36,823 bases of DNA from Rhizobiaceae bacterium (GCA_028279875.1 JANQMU010000062.1:1-36823); one strand, 5' to 3'; positions 24,210-32,751 are shown, counted from the first letter of the stretch. A program made the numbers and translations. The notes: generated from the sequence alone by a model not told the origin.

Positions 24210-24315
24210 GGGTGGATGAATTCCGGTTTCGATTATGCGTGCGGCAGGCAGGGATTTCGTTTTACACGCCGCGGCGGTTTTGACGAACCGGAATCTCGAT
24301 TCCCGCTGAGGCCTG

Positions 24316-24329
24316 CAACAATTGAAACA
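24316..24329 (+). repeat. First copy of the 14-base element CAACAATTGAAACA
   Basis: An identical copy occurs at 24660-24673. This one lies 100 bases before the small gene at 24430, in the promoter region. Confidence 0.7.
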
Positions 24330-24429
24330 CAGTGTGCTGCCTCCCGACATCCGGCTGAAACGAATGGGCCGCAGAGTGCGCCCATCGCAATGCACGGCCG
24401 AAGCGCCGCCGAAACCAGAGGACAAGGAC

Positions 24430-24669
24430 ATGAGCATCGCCATGAACCGCCCGTTTCATATCTCCGCCGCCGTTGAAAACGGCGTGTGTGCGCTGTTCCG
24501 CCGGGCCCGCGCCTTTGTCAGTGCCCGGCGCAATCGCCACCGGCATGTTTCGGAGCAGGAGTTGGCCGGCGCCGACCGGTCGAAGGCGGATCCACGGGGC
24601 CCATTGCAACGTATTGATTCCTATGCGCGAATTTCAAGAGAGATAATCGCCCCGCATGTCAACAATTGA
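24430..24669 (+). CDS. Small basic protein, possibly a diverged DUF1127 relative
   Basis: 79 residues from ATG 24430, which has AAGGA just upstream; the frame is open from 24322 but without a better start. The middle, ALFRRARAFVSARRNRHRHV, is a basic amphipathic helix like that of DUF1127 proteins, followed by EQELAGAD in place of the usual LxxLxDHxLxDIG. The family's C-terminal IGFVRGD-type motif is missing. It may be a diverged or decaying paralogue of the DUF1127 gene 130 bases downstream. Both have the same 14-base element upstream. Confidence 0.5.
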   Translation: MSIAMNRPFHISAAVENGVCALFRRARAFVSARRNRHRHVSEQELAGADRSKADPRGPLQRIDSYARISREIIAPHVNN

Positions 24670-24673
24670 AACA
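24660..24673 (+). repeat. Second copy of the 14-base element CAACAATTGAAACA
   Basis: Identical to 24316-24329. It overlaps the last codons of the small upstream gene and lies 126 bases before the DUF1127 gene, a similar distance to that of the first copy from its gene. Confidence 0.7.
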
Positions 24674-24799
24674 TGAAACCGGGCGTTCTGAAAATCAAAT
24701 GAAACAGGAGATCCCTAGATAGGCATCATCGAAACACCCCGCCGATCGGCCGTTCAGGAGGCCATATCGTCCGGGAGCTGATGTCAAAGGAGCAAAAAA

Positions 24800-25054
24800 A
24801 TGACCATGATCATTCATCATGCAACGCCCAGTTCCGCATCCGGCGCACGGGGCTTTGCAAGGGCGGCCTGGAAGGCCGTTTCGGCTTATTTCGAACGGCG
24901 GCGCACGGCCCGCCGAATCCGTCGCGAACATGAAATGCTGATGGCCATGTCGGCCCACGACCTGCACGATATCGGTTTCGTGCGCGGCGATGTCGTCTTC
25001 GGCATCTCCAGTGGACGCGGTGTCTTCCGCGAGGCGGACCGGCCGGAATCCTGA
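24800..25054 (+). CDS. DUF1127-domain small protein
   Basis: 84 residues. The diagnostic DUF1127 pattern is present at about residues 30-66: a basic helix YFERRRTARRIRREHEML followed by MSAHDLHDIGFVRGDV. Small Arg-rich DUF1127 proteins in alphaproteobacteria have been linked to RNA turnover and to phosphate or carbon metabolism. AAAGGAG lies 7 bases before the ATG, a strong ribosome-binding site. A perfect-looking intrinsic terminator follows at 25086-25120, so the gene is probably transcribed as a short, abundant message. Confidence 0.88.
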   Translation: MTMIIHHATPSSASGARGFARAAWKAVSAYFERRRTARRIRREHEMLMAMSAHDLHDIGFVRGDVVFGISSGRGVFREADRPES

Positions 25055-25085
25055 CCGGCAAATCAGCCGATCCCCAAGGACTCCC

Positions 25086-25120
25086 GGGGCGCGTTCATGA
25101 TGGTGAACGTGCCCCTTTTC
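25086..25120 (+). terminator. Rho-independent terminator of the DUF1127 gene
   Basis: GGGGC and the bases that follow (25086-25097) pair with 25104-25115 to form a 12-bp stem with one G-T pair and the loop TGATGG. TTTTCCTTTC follows directly. It overlaps the last bases of the convergent LysR gene. Confidence 0.85.
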
Positions 25121-26045
25121 CTTTCGTGGAGGCTTGCAGCGCCTCGGCCGTGATGATTCCGCGCCGTGCTTCAATCGCGGATTTCATATGCGTCAGGAAA
25201 GACTGCACCTTGGCTGTGCGGTGCAGGTCAACATGGGTGACCAGCCACAATTGACCATACCAGTCCGGCTGTGGCGCGATCATCGGAAGCAGAGCATCAT
25301 TCGTCGACGCCGCCCAGCATATGACCGGGCCGATCCCCATGCCGTTTTCAATCGCCGCCGTGATGGACGCCCTGTCGCCGGCGCGAAATGTGATGGCGTC
25401 AGCCGCAACGTGTTTTTGTATCCATCCAGCCACCGGGATATTGACCTGACTGTCGGGCAGGGTCACGAAACGATGACCGGCGAGGTCATCGAGCGATTTC
25501 AGCGGACCGTGACGGTCAACATAGTCCTGGCTGGCATAAAGAGTGGCCTTTGCCCGGATCAGGCTTTGCGCGACATTGTCGGGCTCCGTCGGCGCCCGGC
25601 CGGCCCTGATGCTGACATGGGCCTCGCCATATTCCAGCTTCAAAAGCCGCTGATCGGCGATCAGTTCGATGGACAGGTCGGGGTTCTGCCGCTGATAATC
25701 AGCGAGGATCGGCATCAGCAGCGGACCGAGGTCCGACACCGTGGTGACAATCAGATGCCCGGAAAGCCGCCGGTCAAAGCCTGAAATCCGGGCGGCGAGT
25801 TGGTCGAACTGGTCCTGGGTCGCCGCGGCCACCTGCAGCAGCGCTTCGCCGGCATCCGTCGGGGCATAGCCGCGCGGATTGCGGTAGAACAGCCGGGTGC
25901 CGAGCCTTTCCTCCAGCGCCGATATCTGACGCTGGGCCGTGGTGTGGTGGATGCCGAGTTCATCGGCGGCGGCCGACAGGGTGCCGTGACGGGCGACCAG
26001 ATAAGCGGTCCTGATTTCATTCCATCGACTGAATTGTGCACACAT
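25095..26045 (-). CDS. LysR-family transcriptional regulator
   Basis: 316 residues. A helix-turn-helix covers about residues 8-65 (ARHGTLSAAADELGIHHTTA, then ALEERLGTRLFYR), and a two-lobed substrate-binding domain fills the rest. The frame is open to 26144, but ATG 26045 (MCAQFSRWNEIRTAYLV) gives the normal distance from start to helix. No ribosome-binding site is visible there. The start codon lies inside a 19-bp inverted repeat, so self-repression is likely. It is divergent from the DoxX gene, the probable target. Its end overlaps the terminator of the DUF1127 gene. Confidence 0.88.
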   Translation of the reverse strand: MCAQFSRWNEIRTAYLVARHGTLSAAADELGIHHTTAQRQISALEERLGTRLFYRNPRGYAPTDAGEALLQVAAATQDQFDQLAARISGFDRRLSGHLIVTTVSDLGPLLMPILADYQRQNPDLSIELIADQRLLKLEYGEAHVSIRAGRAPTEPDNVAQSLIRAKATLYASQDYVDRHGPLKSLDDLAGHRFVTLPDSQVNIPVAGWIQKHVAADAITFRAGDRASITAAIENGMGIGPVICWAASTNDALLPMIAPQPDWYGQLWLVTHVDLHRTAKVQSFLTHMKSAIEARRGIITAEALQASTKGKGARSPS

Positions 26046-26091
26046 GCACAGAAGCTGTGCATATTTTACGTTTACGCGCAACCATGCGCGT
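26044..26091. promoter_or_regulatory. Two inverted repeats between LysR and DoxX genes
   Basis: ATGCACAG-AAG-CTGTGCAT (26044-26062) has perfect 8-base arms and covers the LysR start codon. ACGCGCA-ACCA-TGCGCGT (26074-26091) has perfect 7-base arms. They lie in the 85-base divergent region and are the natural candidates for LysR binding sites controlling both genes. Confidence 0.6.
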
Positions 26092-26130
26092 CCTATCTGC
26101 AAAGCTGACATTTCGATTTGGAGACGGATT

Positions 26131-26499
26131 ATGGACAACAGCAAACTCTGGACCTATGGCGGCTGGGCGCTGAAAATCGTGGTCGGCCTCGCCTTTCTGG
26201 CGGCGGGCGGCTCCAAGCTGGCCGGGGTCGACGACATGGTGATGGTCTTCGATCAGGTCGGTTTCGGCCAGTGGTTCCGCTATGTCACCGGCCTTATCGA
26301 AGTCGCCGGCGCGGTGCTGCTCTTCGTGCCGGGCAGGGCGATTTACGGCGCCGGCCTTCTCATCTGCACCATGATCGGCGCGGTGCTGACCCATCTGTTC
26401 CTGATCGGCGGCAGCGCAGTGCCGGCGCTGGTGTTGCTGATCCTGTGCGCCCTCATTGCCTGGATGCACAAGGACCAGATGTCGGCCTCGGCGGCCTGA
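26131..26499 (+). CDS. DoxX-family small membrane protein
   Basis: 122 residues with four hydrophobic helices. KIVVGLAFLAAGGSKLAG is the DoxX family start and FRYVTGLIEVAGAVLLF the second helix. GGAG is 8 bases before ATG 26131; the open frame to 26044 would put a non-membrane extension in front of helix 1. DoxX-like proteins are membrane subunits or redox-related proteins of mostly unknown role. Divergent LysR regulation is common for them. Confidence 0.87.
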   Translation: MDNSKLWTYGGWALKIVVGLAFLAAGGSKLAGVDDMVMVFDQVGFGQWFRYVTGLIEVAGAVLLFVPGRAIYGAGLLICTMIGAVLTHLFLIGGSAVPALVLLILCALIAWMHKDQMSASAA

Positions 26500-26574
26500 C
26501 GCACGGTCGGGCGCATGTTGCGGGACTGCACGCTATCTGCACCCGACCTTCGACGGATGATGCGCAACAGTCGG

Positions 26575-27495
26575 CTATGGTCGTGACTGAGTGCGAGGTT
26601 GCCGCAATGCTTCTTCGCGCACCAGATTGAACTGCCGGGCTTCCCTGTCCAGCCCGAAGCGCTGCAAATGGGCGCTCCAATCGGCGTTGCTTCGTTCGAT
26701 GGTGATCAAGTTGTAGCCGGAGGCGGGGCGTTTCCCGCCCGCGGCCTCGCTGGCTGACGGCACGCCGACGACCGGTACCGGGCCGTCCCGGCAGTCCAGC
26801 CAATAGATCGTTTCCAGATGGGTATGGCCGTGCAGCACCAGTTCGGCGCCGGCCTGCCGCAGGACCTTGGAAAACCGGCCGATGCCGAGCATGCGCTTGG
26901 TGCGGCTGGCGGCCCCGCGCACCGGCGGATGGTGGATCAGGACCACCCGATAGAGCCCCTGGCATTGTGTGAGCAGGGCGGTCAGGTCCCTGGCTTGGCG
27001 GGGACCGAAAAAGCCGCTTGCCATGAAAGGCGGGGAGGCGGCCGCGGTCGAGACGCCAATCAGGGCGATGTCGCCGCGGCGGCGCAGATAGGGAAACAGA
27101 TTGTCACCCGATGCCGATAGCGGTTCGTCATCGCCGCGCATGTTGGGCCGCCAAGCGGCGCAGATTGTCTTGAAGGCGCCCGGCACATAGGCGTCGTGGT
27201 TGCCTGGGACGAGCGAGACGTCATGCGGGTCGCCGGCAGCCGCCAGCCAGCCCGTGACGGCTTCGATCTCCGCCGCCGCCGCGAGGTTGACCATATCGCC
27301 GGTGATCGCCAGATGATCGGGCGCCACGGCCCTGATATCGTCCATCAGAGAATCGAGTATGCTGCCGAACAAACGCTTGCGCCGGTTGCGGTGCCAGTTC
27401 ACATAGCCGGTGATGCGCTTTGATGCGAGTTCCCGTGGCGTCAGGCGCGGCAGGGGGCCAAGATGGATGTCGGAAATATGAGCGAGGCGGAACAT
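26575..27495 (-). CDS. Calcineurin-like metallophosphoesterase
   Basis: 306 residues. All family motifs are present: D9 and H11 in ISDIHLG, D67 in ITGDMVN, N99, H100 and D101 in PGNHDAY, then LIHHPPV and HGHTH. These bind two metal ions. The closest type seems to be the cytoplasmic phosphoesterases related to CpdA (cAMP phosphodiesterase) or YkuE/DNA-repair-like enzymes; the substrate is uncertain. ATG 27495 is used, as the family starts M-x-R-L-A-H-I-S-D. It is divergent from the Nudix gene by 60 bases. A class III cyclase lies in the same window. Confidence 0.88.
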   Translation of the reverse strand: MFRLAHISDIHLGPLPRLTPRELASKRITGYVNWHRNRRKRLFGSILDSLMDDIRAVAPDHLAITGDMVNLAAAAEIEAVTGWLAAAGDPHDVSLVPGNHDAYVPGAFKTICAAWRPNMRGDDEPLSASGDNLFPYLRRRGDIALIGVSTAAASPPFMASGFFGPRQARDLTALLTQCQGLYRVVLIHHPPVRGAASRTKRMLGIGRFSKVLRQAGAELVLHGHTHLETIYWLDCRDGPVPVVGVPSASEAAGGKRPASGYNLITIERSNADWSAHLQRFGLDREARQFNLVREEALRQPRTQSRP

Positions 27496-27555
27496 GATGC
27501 CGGACATATCGGCGAACGCCGACAAGGGCAAGAATACAGTCGGGCGCCCGGCGAG

Positions 27556-28035
27556 ATGACAACTGCACGGCGCGGCTTTCGCGAGCGCATGGTGCGACGT
27601 GTGTTGGGGGTCTGGTTCCTGGTCTCACGTGCCCACACGCTGGGCGTGCGCGGCGCCGCCTTCGACGCCTCGGGCCGGGTGTTTCTTGTCAAGCATACCT
27701 ATGTCGCCGGCTGGCACCTGCCCGGCGGCGGTGTGGAAATCGGCGAGAATTTTCACGCGGCCCTGGTGCGGGAACTGGCCGAAGAAGGCAATTTACGGCT
27801 CGGGGATCCGGCCGAACTGTTCGGCCTCTACCACAACAACCATGCCAGCCGCCGCGATCATGTTGCGGTCTATGTGTGCCGAAACGTCGTCCAGATGGAG
27901 CGCCATGCGGGCGATGGCGAGATCGCCGAATCCGGCTTCTTTTCGCTCGATGCGCTGCCGCCCGATGTCACGCCGGCCACCGGGCGGCGTCTCGCCGAGA
28001 TCACCGGCAACGTTCCGCAATCGCCCGAATGGTAG
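27556..28035 (+). CDS. Nudix hydrolase
   Basis: 159 residues from ATG 27556. The Nudix box is visible from G58 (GGVEIGE) through the catalytic helix RELAEEGNL, with E73, E76 and E77 as metal ligands; the canonical Gly after EEx is Asn here (EEGNL). GWHLPGGGVEIGE and the preceding FLVKHTYVAGW are typical of small nucleotide- or ADP-ribose-type pyrophosphatases. The frame runs from 27463 over the divergent phosphoesterase gene, so the later start is preferred. The substrate is unknown. It converges on the glutathione reductase-type gene with four bases between. Confidence 0.85.
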   Translation: MTTARRGFRERMVRRVLGVWFLVSRAHTLGVRGAAFDASGRVFLVKHTYVAGWHLPGGGVEIGENFHAALVRELAEEGNLRLGDPAELFGLYHNNHASRRDHVAVYVCRNVVQMERHAGDGEIAESGFFSLDALPPDVTPATGRRLAEITGNVPQSPEW

Positions 28036-28039
28036 CACG

Positions 28040-29023
28040 TCACAGATGTTCGCGGCCATGCGGCGCGGTCAGGTCCGTAGACGGACCCTTTGCGACGATC
28101 CGCTTCGGATTGATCGATTCATGACTTGCATAATAGTGTTTCTTGATGTGCGTCATGTTCACGGTCCCGGCAATACCGGGCATCTGATAGAGTTCGCGCA
28201 GATAGCCTGACAGCGCCGGATAGTCGGTGATGCGCTGGCGGTTGCACTTGAAATGGCCAACATAGACCGGGTCGAAACGCACCAGCGTGGTGAACAGCCG
28301 CCAGTCGGCTTCCGTCAGCGTGTCGCCCATCAGATAGCGGTTGGTCGTCAGGATGGCCTCGACCGCGTCCAGTTGGGCAAACAGGGCATCGAAGGCCTCC
28401 TCATAGGCCTCCTGGGTCGCTGCGAAGCCGCATTTGTAAACGCCGTTGTTGATATGGTGATAGACCGGATCGTTGATCGCATCGATCCGCTCCTGAAGGG
28501 CTGGCGGATAGAAATCAAGATCGGACCGGACACCCTCCAGATGGTCGAAGGCGCTGTTGAACATGCGGATGATCTCCGACGATTCGTTGGAGACGATGGT
28601 TTTGCGCTCCGTGTCCCAGAGCACCGGCACGGTCACCCGTCCGCTATAGGTCGGGTCGGCGGCCGTATAGACACGCCACATCCTGTCGAAACCGTTGACG
28701 CCGTCGGTGGTCGCGCCCTCGCGGTCATGGAACTCCCAGCCGTCATCGCCCATGAAATGGTGCACGACCGACATCGGGACATGCGGCTCCAGACCCTTCA
28801 ATTGACGAAAGATGAGCGTGCGGTGCGCCCAGGGGCAGGCATAGGAGATATAGAGGTGATAGCGGCCCGATTCCGCCGCGAAGCCGTCGCTGCCGGACGG
28901 GCCGGCACTGCCGTCGGCGGTGATCCAGTTGCGAAACTGCGATTCGGCGCGCTTGAAACGCCCCTTGTTTTCATCGGTGTTGAGCCAGACGTCCTTCCAG
29001 ACACCGTCGACCAGCATGCCCAT
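28040..29023 (-). CDS. Glutathionyl-hydroquinone reductase (Xi-class GST)
   Basis: 327 residues. The catalytic Cys is C63 in SYACPWAHRTL, the CPWA signature of Xi-class enzymes (PcpF/YqjG type), and SNESSEIIRMFN is the glutathione-binding loop. They reduce glutathionyl-(hydro)quinones to free hydroquinone and glutathione, a cytoplasmic redox repair step. The C-terminal helical domain is complete (DTLTEADWRLFTTLVRFDPV). AGGAG precedes ATG 29023. ChaC, elsewhere in the window, also uses glutathione. Confidence 0.93.
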   Translation of the reverse strand: MGMLVDGVWKDVWLNTDENKGRFKRAESQFRNWITADGSAGPSGSDGFAAESGRYHLYISYACPWAHRTLIFRQLKGLEPHVPMSVVHHFMGDDGWEFHDREGATTDGVNGFDRMWRVYTAADPTYSGRVTVPVLWDTERKTIVSNESSEIIRMFNSAFDHLEGVRSDLDFYPPALQERIDAINDPVYHHINNGVYKCGFAATQEAYEEAFDALFAQLDAVEAILTTNRYLMGDTLTEADWRLFTTLVRFDPVYVGHFKCNRQRITDYPALSGYLRELYQMPGIAGTVNMTHIKKHYYASHESINPKRIVAKGPSTDLTAPHGREHL

Positions 29024-29258
29024 ATGTCTTCTCCTGCGTTATCGACGGAACATAGGGCGCCATCCGGTCGCTGCGAAGGCGGTTTTGATGAACAGTGTGT
29101 TTTGGGTTGCTCCACCGGTCGGCTTTGTGCTATCCGCGCTCAATCGAAGGGAAGTCAGACCATGCGGAACCCGGGACAATTGCGACGACGTTGAATTTGA
29201 CCGTGCCGGCAAACGGCGCGCTTCGTCCTCTTGTCTTCATATCTATCCGGGTTTTTCC

Positions 29259-29762
29259 ATGTCTGCCATTCTGCCTGTCTATCTGAACGAAACGCCATCT
29301 CACCAACCCATCATCGCGCGCATCAATGAAGAGGCGTTCGGGCCCGGCCGCTTCGTGCGCGCCGCCGAACGGGTGCGCGAACAGGGGCCGCATGATCCGC
29401 GCCTTTCCTTTATCGCCATCCTGGATGATACGGTTGTCGGGTCGGTGCGGATGACGCCCGTCATCGCCGGATCTGTGTCCGGCCATCTGCTCGGGCCGCT
29501 GGCGGTTCGGCCGTCCTTCAAGAACCTCGGCATCGGAAGGGAACTGGTGCGTATTTCCGTCGCCGAGGCGTTGCGGCGCGGCAGCGAGGGCGTCGTGCTC
29601 GTCGGCGATGCGCCCTATTATGGTCCGCTCGGCTTCGAACAGGTTGCGGCAAGGCTGAGCTTTCCCGGCCCGGTCGATGCGGCGCGCATCCTTGTTGCGG
29701 CGAACCGCGATGATATCCAGGACCGGCTGCACGGGAAAATCCACTGGCGACCTGCGGAGTGA
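29259..29762 (+). CDS. GNAT-family N-acetyltransferase (YhbS type)
   Basis: 167 residues from ATG 29259. The acetyl-CoA loop is in LAVRPSFKNLGIGRELVRIS, and VVLVGDAPYYGPLGFEQV is the typical YhbS-type C-terminal region. The open frame begins at 28920, but the upstream part overlaps the antisense of the glutathione reductase gene. The ribosome-binding site is weak. The acceptor is unknown. The 235-base divergent region before it shows no clear regulatory palindrome. Confidence 0.85.
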   Translation: MSAILPVYLNETPSHQPIIARINEEAFGPGRFVRAAERVREQGPHDPRLSFIAILDDTVVGSVRMTPVIAGSVSGHLLGPLAVRPSFKNLGIGRELVRISVAEALRRGSEGVVLVGDAPYYGPLGFEQVAARLSFPGPVDAARILVAANRDDIQDRLHGKIHWRPAE

Positions 29763-29790
29763 ACCGATTGGCCGGCCCGGTGAAATCTGC

Positions 29791-29821
29791 TTGAACCTGA
29801 CGTAACGTCAGGTCGTAGTTG
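29791..29821 (+). promoter_or_regulatory. MerR-type operator-promoter before the regulator gene
   Basis: ACCTGACGT-A-ACGTCAGGT (29795-29813) is a perfect 19-base inverted repeat. It lies between a TTGAAC -35 box (29791-29796) and a weak TAGTTG at 29816-29821, giving the 19-base spacer characteristic of MerR-controlled promoters. This points to autoregulation of the MerR gene that begins 8 bases on. Confidence 0.72.
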
Positions 29822-29828
29822 AAGATCC

Positions 29829-30596
29829 ATGTCACGAATCAAGCTTTATAGCGTCGGGCAATTGGCCAGACATTCCGGCGTCACGGTACGGACCCTGCAT
29901 CACTATGACGAGATCGGCCTCCTGATGCCCGCAATGCGGGCGGCAAATGGCCGCCGGGCCTATGACCGCGACAGCGTGCTCAGACTTCAGCAGATCCTGA
30001 CCTACCGCACGCTCGGCCTGTCGCTCGACGAGATCGCCCGGGTCCTTGACGATCCGGGCTTCGACCGTCGCGCGGCGCTCGTCGCGCAACGCCAGGCGAT
30101 CACCGGCACAATCGCCAGAAGCAAGGCCTTGATCCGCAGTATCGACGCGGCGCTGGCCCTGATTGACGGCAAAACGCGAAAGGATATGGATATGGCAACG
30201 CTGTTCGACGGTTTCGACCCGAAGCAATATGAAGATGAGGCGCAAGCTCAATGGGGCGGAACTTCCGCCTGGAAGACATCCGCCGGCCGCACATCCCGGT
30301 ACTCCAAGGAGGACTGGGCGCGCTACCACGCCGAGCATCAGGAGATCTGCCGTCGTTTTGCCGAGATGGCGGCCGACGGAACCGCGCCGGCAAGCGCCGG
30401 GGCAGGCGAACAGGTCGAGGCCTATGCGGCGCTGATCGACCGCTGGTTTTATCCCTGCGATGCCGCGCATATGGACCGGCTGGCCGAGATGTATGAGGGC
30501 GATGCGCGATTTCGCTCCACTTTTGATGCATTCGGTGACGGCACGGCCGAATTCGTGATCCAGGCCTTCAGGGCCTACGCGCAAACGAACGGATAG
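29829..30596 (+). CDS. MerR-family regulator with TipAS effector domain
   Basis: 255 residues. The N-terminal MerR winged helix covers residues 1-75 (YSVGQLARHSGVTVRTLHHY, DEIGLL, then RAYDRDSVLRLQQIL). A coiled-coil dimer helix follows at about 80-115, and a TipAS antibiotic-recognition domain at about 140-252, with AALIDRWFYPCDAAH and MYEGDARFRSTFD as its signature. The domain binds thiopeptides or other drugs in characterised members. No ribosome-binding site is visible; given the operator 8-34 bases upstream, the transcript may be nearly leaderless. It is a likely drug or stress sensor controlling itself and perhaps distant genes. Confidence 0.92.
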   Translation: MSRIKLYSVGQLARHSGVTVRTLHHYDEIGLLMPAMRAANGRRAYDRDSVLRLQQILTYRTLGLSLDEIARVLDDPGFDRRAALVAQRQAITGTIARSKALIRSIDAALALIDGKTRKDMDMATLFDGFDPKQYEDEAQAQWGGTSAWKTSAGRTSRYSKEDWARYHAEHQEICRRFAEMAADGTAPASAGAGEQVEAYAALIDRWFYPCDAAHMDRLAEMYEGDARFRSTFDAFGDGTAEFVIQAFRAYAQTNG

Positions 30597-30647
30597 GATC
30601 CGTCGAGCGGCTCTACGCATGTGCTCCGGTTGGACGTTGTACCGTTT

Positions 30648-31838
30648 TCAGCCGGTGACCGACGCGATGGCCTTTCGCAGCGCAACATCGCGTGGGTCCG
30701 GTTCGATGCCGACCGCAATTCGATTGGTGACATAGCCGTAGCCGAGTCCGATTTTCGGATCGGCATATCCCAGGCACCCGCCCGCACCGGGCGCGCCATA
30801 GGCGCCCGGATTGCCGAAGGAGAAATTGGCTAATGGCTTCATGAAGCCGAGAGAATAGAGGGCGTTTGTTTTGATGACCTCGTCATATGATCCTTCCGAC
30901 GGCAGGCTGACGGGTGCCTCGAGGGCGGCAAGCGTCTTTTTGTCAAGACCAAGTTTGCTCCCTCCCGCGGCGAATTCGCCAAAGGCCCGGGCCACGGCCC
31001 GCGCGGATCCGACGCCGCCGCCCGACGGCACTTCGAGGTTGCGGGCATAAACGCGGTCCTTGTCGAAGGGGAGATTGACACCCGGGTTCATGAAAAAGGC
31101 CCGGAAGAGATGTGACCATGGATTGAGCAGGGCGAACGTCATGGGGGCTGGCAATGCGATCAAAGTCTTGATGATATTGCTCTGTTCAAGGTGGGCGAGA
31201 CGCCGGTCAGGGATGGCTTCGGGAAGCCGAATGAAGAGATCGAGTTCCAGCGGCGCGGCGATCTCGTCCTGAAAGAACTGTCCAATTGTACGCCCCTTCG
31301 GGTCAATTCTTCTGAGCAATTCGGCTTCATAAAATCCGAGCGTGATCAGGTGATAGGCGTATCGCGACCCCGGTGGAAATGCCGGTGTCTCACGCGCCAT
31401 GATTTGGGCCAGTTGGTCGGGGTTGGCCACGGTCTCTTTGTTCACCCGGCTGTGAAATGCGTGCAGCCCTGCCTGATGTGACAACAATTGCCGAACGGTA
31501 ATCGCCTGTTTCCCGTTCTGGGCGAATTCCGGCCAGTAGTCGGCGACAGGCGCCTCGTAGTCCAGCCAGCCGCGCGAATGGGCGACCGCCAGCGTCATCG
31601 CCGACAGTCCTTTGGTGAGAGAAAAGACCAGCACCATCGTGTCTTCTTCCCAGGGCTCGCCGGTCTTCGGGTTGCGGATGCCACCCCAGAGATCGACGAC
31701 TTTCCGGCCGTTCAAATAGACGCAGCAGGCGCCGCCCAATTCGTTGCGCCTTGTGAAATTCTCCTCAAACGCGGACTTCACGGCTGCAAATTCAGGGTCA
31801 ACATCGCCTTCCAGGCGGATCTGCTTCGTATTGGCCAT
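30648..31838 (-). CDS. Serine hydrolase, class C beta-lactamase/EstB family
   Basis: 396 residues. The catalytic SxxK tetrad is S73-K76 in VFSLTKGLSA, and the Tyr motif is near Y160 in GSRYAYHLI. GGCLGYADPKIGLGYGYVTN near the C-terminus corresponds to the third active-site region. No signal peptide is present, so a cytoplasmic esterase or LACTB-type hydrolase is more likely than a secreted lactamase. ATG 31838 is preferred, with AAGG upstream. The open frame reaches 31937. It converges on the MerR gene. Confidence 0.88.
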   Translation of the reverse strand: MANTKQIRLEGDVDPEFAAVKSAFEENFTRRNELGGACCVYLNGRKVVDLWGGIRNPKTGEPWEEDTMVLVFSLTKGLSAMTLAVAHSRGWLDYEAPVADYWPEFAQNGKQAITVRQLLSHQAGLHAFHSRVNKETVANPDQLAQIMARETPAFPPGSRYAYHLITLGFYEAELLRRIDPKGRTIGQFFQDEIAAPLELDLFIRLPEAIPDRRLAHLEQSNIIKTLIALPAPMTFALLNPWSHLFRAFFMNPGVNLPFDKDRVYARNLEVPSGGGVGSARAVARAFGEFAAGGSKLGLDKKTLAALEAPVSLPSEGSYDEVIKTNALYSLGFMKPLANFSFGNPGAYGAPGAGGCLGYADPKIGLGYGYVTNRIAVGIEPDPRDVALRKAIASVTG

Positions 31839-31953
31839 CGCCGCGCCTTTTTGAGTGGGTTCTCCGGCCCTGTTAGCGATATTCAGGCGTGGATCATTGA
31901 CCTCGAACAACTCGGCCGGAGATGGCCGTGCCGGCACAGACGATCACCACGGC

Positions 31954-32751
31954 CTAATCGGTATTGTCGGGACGCGTGATGTTCAGGCTGTCTTCGAGCT
32001 TGTCCCAGGTCGCCGCTTCGAAACGTTCTGGCCACTCAACGTTCCATTCTCGGGCGAGTTTTCGCGCGCGCGGCAGATAGGCTTCGGCATAGGCGAGATT
32101 GGCGGAAATCAACGCTTCGCGGTTGGGCGTTGCAGGCGGCAGGGACAACAGCAGCTCTTTCTGCTCGTCCGTAATGAGTCGGTTCAGGTGCAAAACGCCG
32201 CCCCGATTAGGGGCTGCCGTTTCCTCGATGAGAAGGTCAACCAGGAGATTGCGCAGATGGAATATGCCCAAAACACCGTTGATGTACTCTTCCCGACCCA
32301 TACCCACGTGCAGGAGGCCGAGAATTCTGATGAATTCCTCGATTTGATACTTCAGCCGTGCCCGGTTCGGTCCTTGGTTTTCAGGCACCTTCGGCAGGTT
32401 CCCGTAAATGCCGTCACGGTCGAAAAGCGGTTTCAGGTCGCTCTGGCTTTGCGTTTTCATCTGGTCCGGCTTGAGGATCAGAACGTCGATACGGGTCCAG
32501 TCCGCGGTGACGGCATTGATCAGGACCGTACGGTGCCACCACAGGACGATTTCACCCGCCTGTGAAACCGCCTCGCGCCAGATTTCGACCGCCTCATCAC
32601 TCGCGCCGTCTTCGGTGATCATGATGAAATCGATATCGCTGTATTCGTCGGCGAGCCCGTTGCCGTGGCTGCCGCTGAGGAACAGGGCCTGAATCTGCGG
32701 ATGCGATCGAACCGAATTGTCGATTGCCTTGATGACTTCGTCGTGTTTCAC
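31954..32751 (-). CDS. Nucleotidyltransferase-fold protein
   Basis: 265 residues from GTG 32751. The polymerase-beta motif FLSGSHGNGLADEYSDIDF gives the G-S loop and the metal-binding D39 and D41, and a third Asp is likely in TRIDVLI. A helical domain follows (about 130-265), as in aminoglycoside adenylyltransferases and related proteins. Whether it modifies a drug, a tRNA or another molecule is not visible. It lies 16 bases downstream of the VWA-like membrane gene on the same strand and could be co-transcribed. Confidence 0.78.
   Translation of the reverse strand: MKHDEVIKAIDNSVRSHPQIQALFLSGSHGNGLADEYSDIDFIMITEDGASDEAVEIWREAVSQAGEIVLWWHRTVLINAVTADWTRIDVLILKPDQMKTQSQSDLKPLFDRDGIYGNLPKVPENQGPNRARLKYQIEEFIRILGLLHVGMGREEYINGVLGIFHLRNLLVDLLIEETAAPNRGGVLHLNRLITDEQKELLLSLPPATPNREALISANLAYAEAYLPRARKLAREWNVEWPERFEAATWDKLEDSLNITRPDNTD

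Noticed and set aside
26505..26548. GGTCGGG and CCCGACC pairing between convergent DoxX and phosphoesterase genes
   Set aside because: Seven pairs around a 30-base loop without T-run are too weak to call a terminator.
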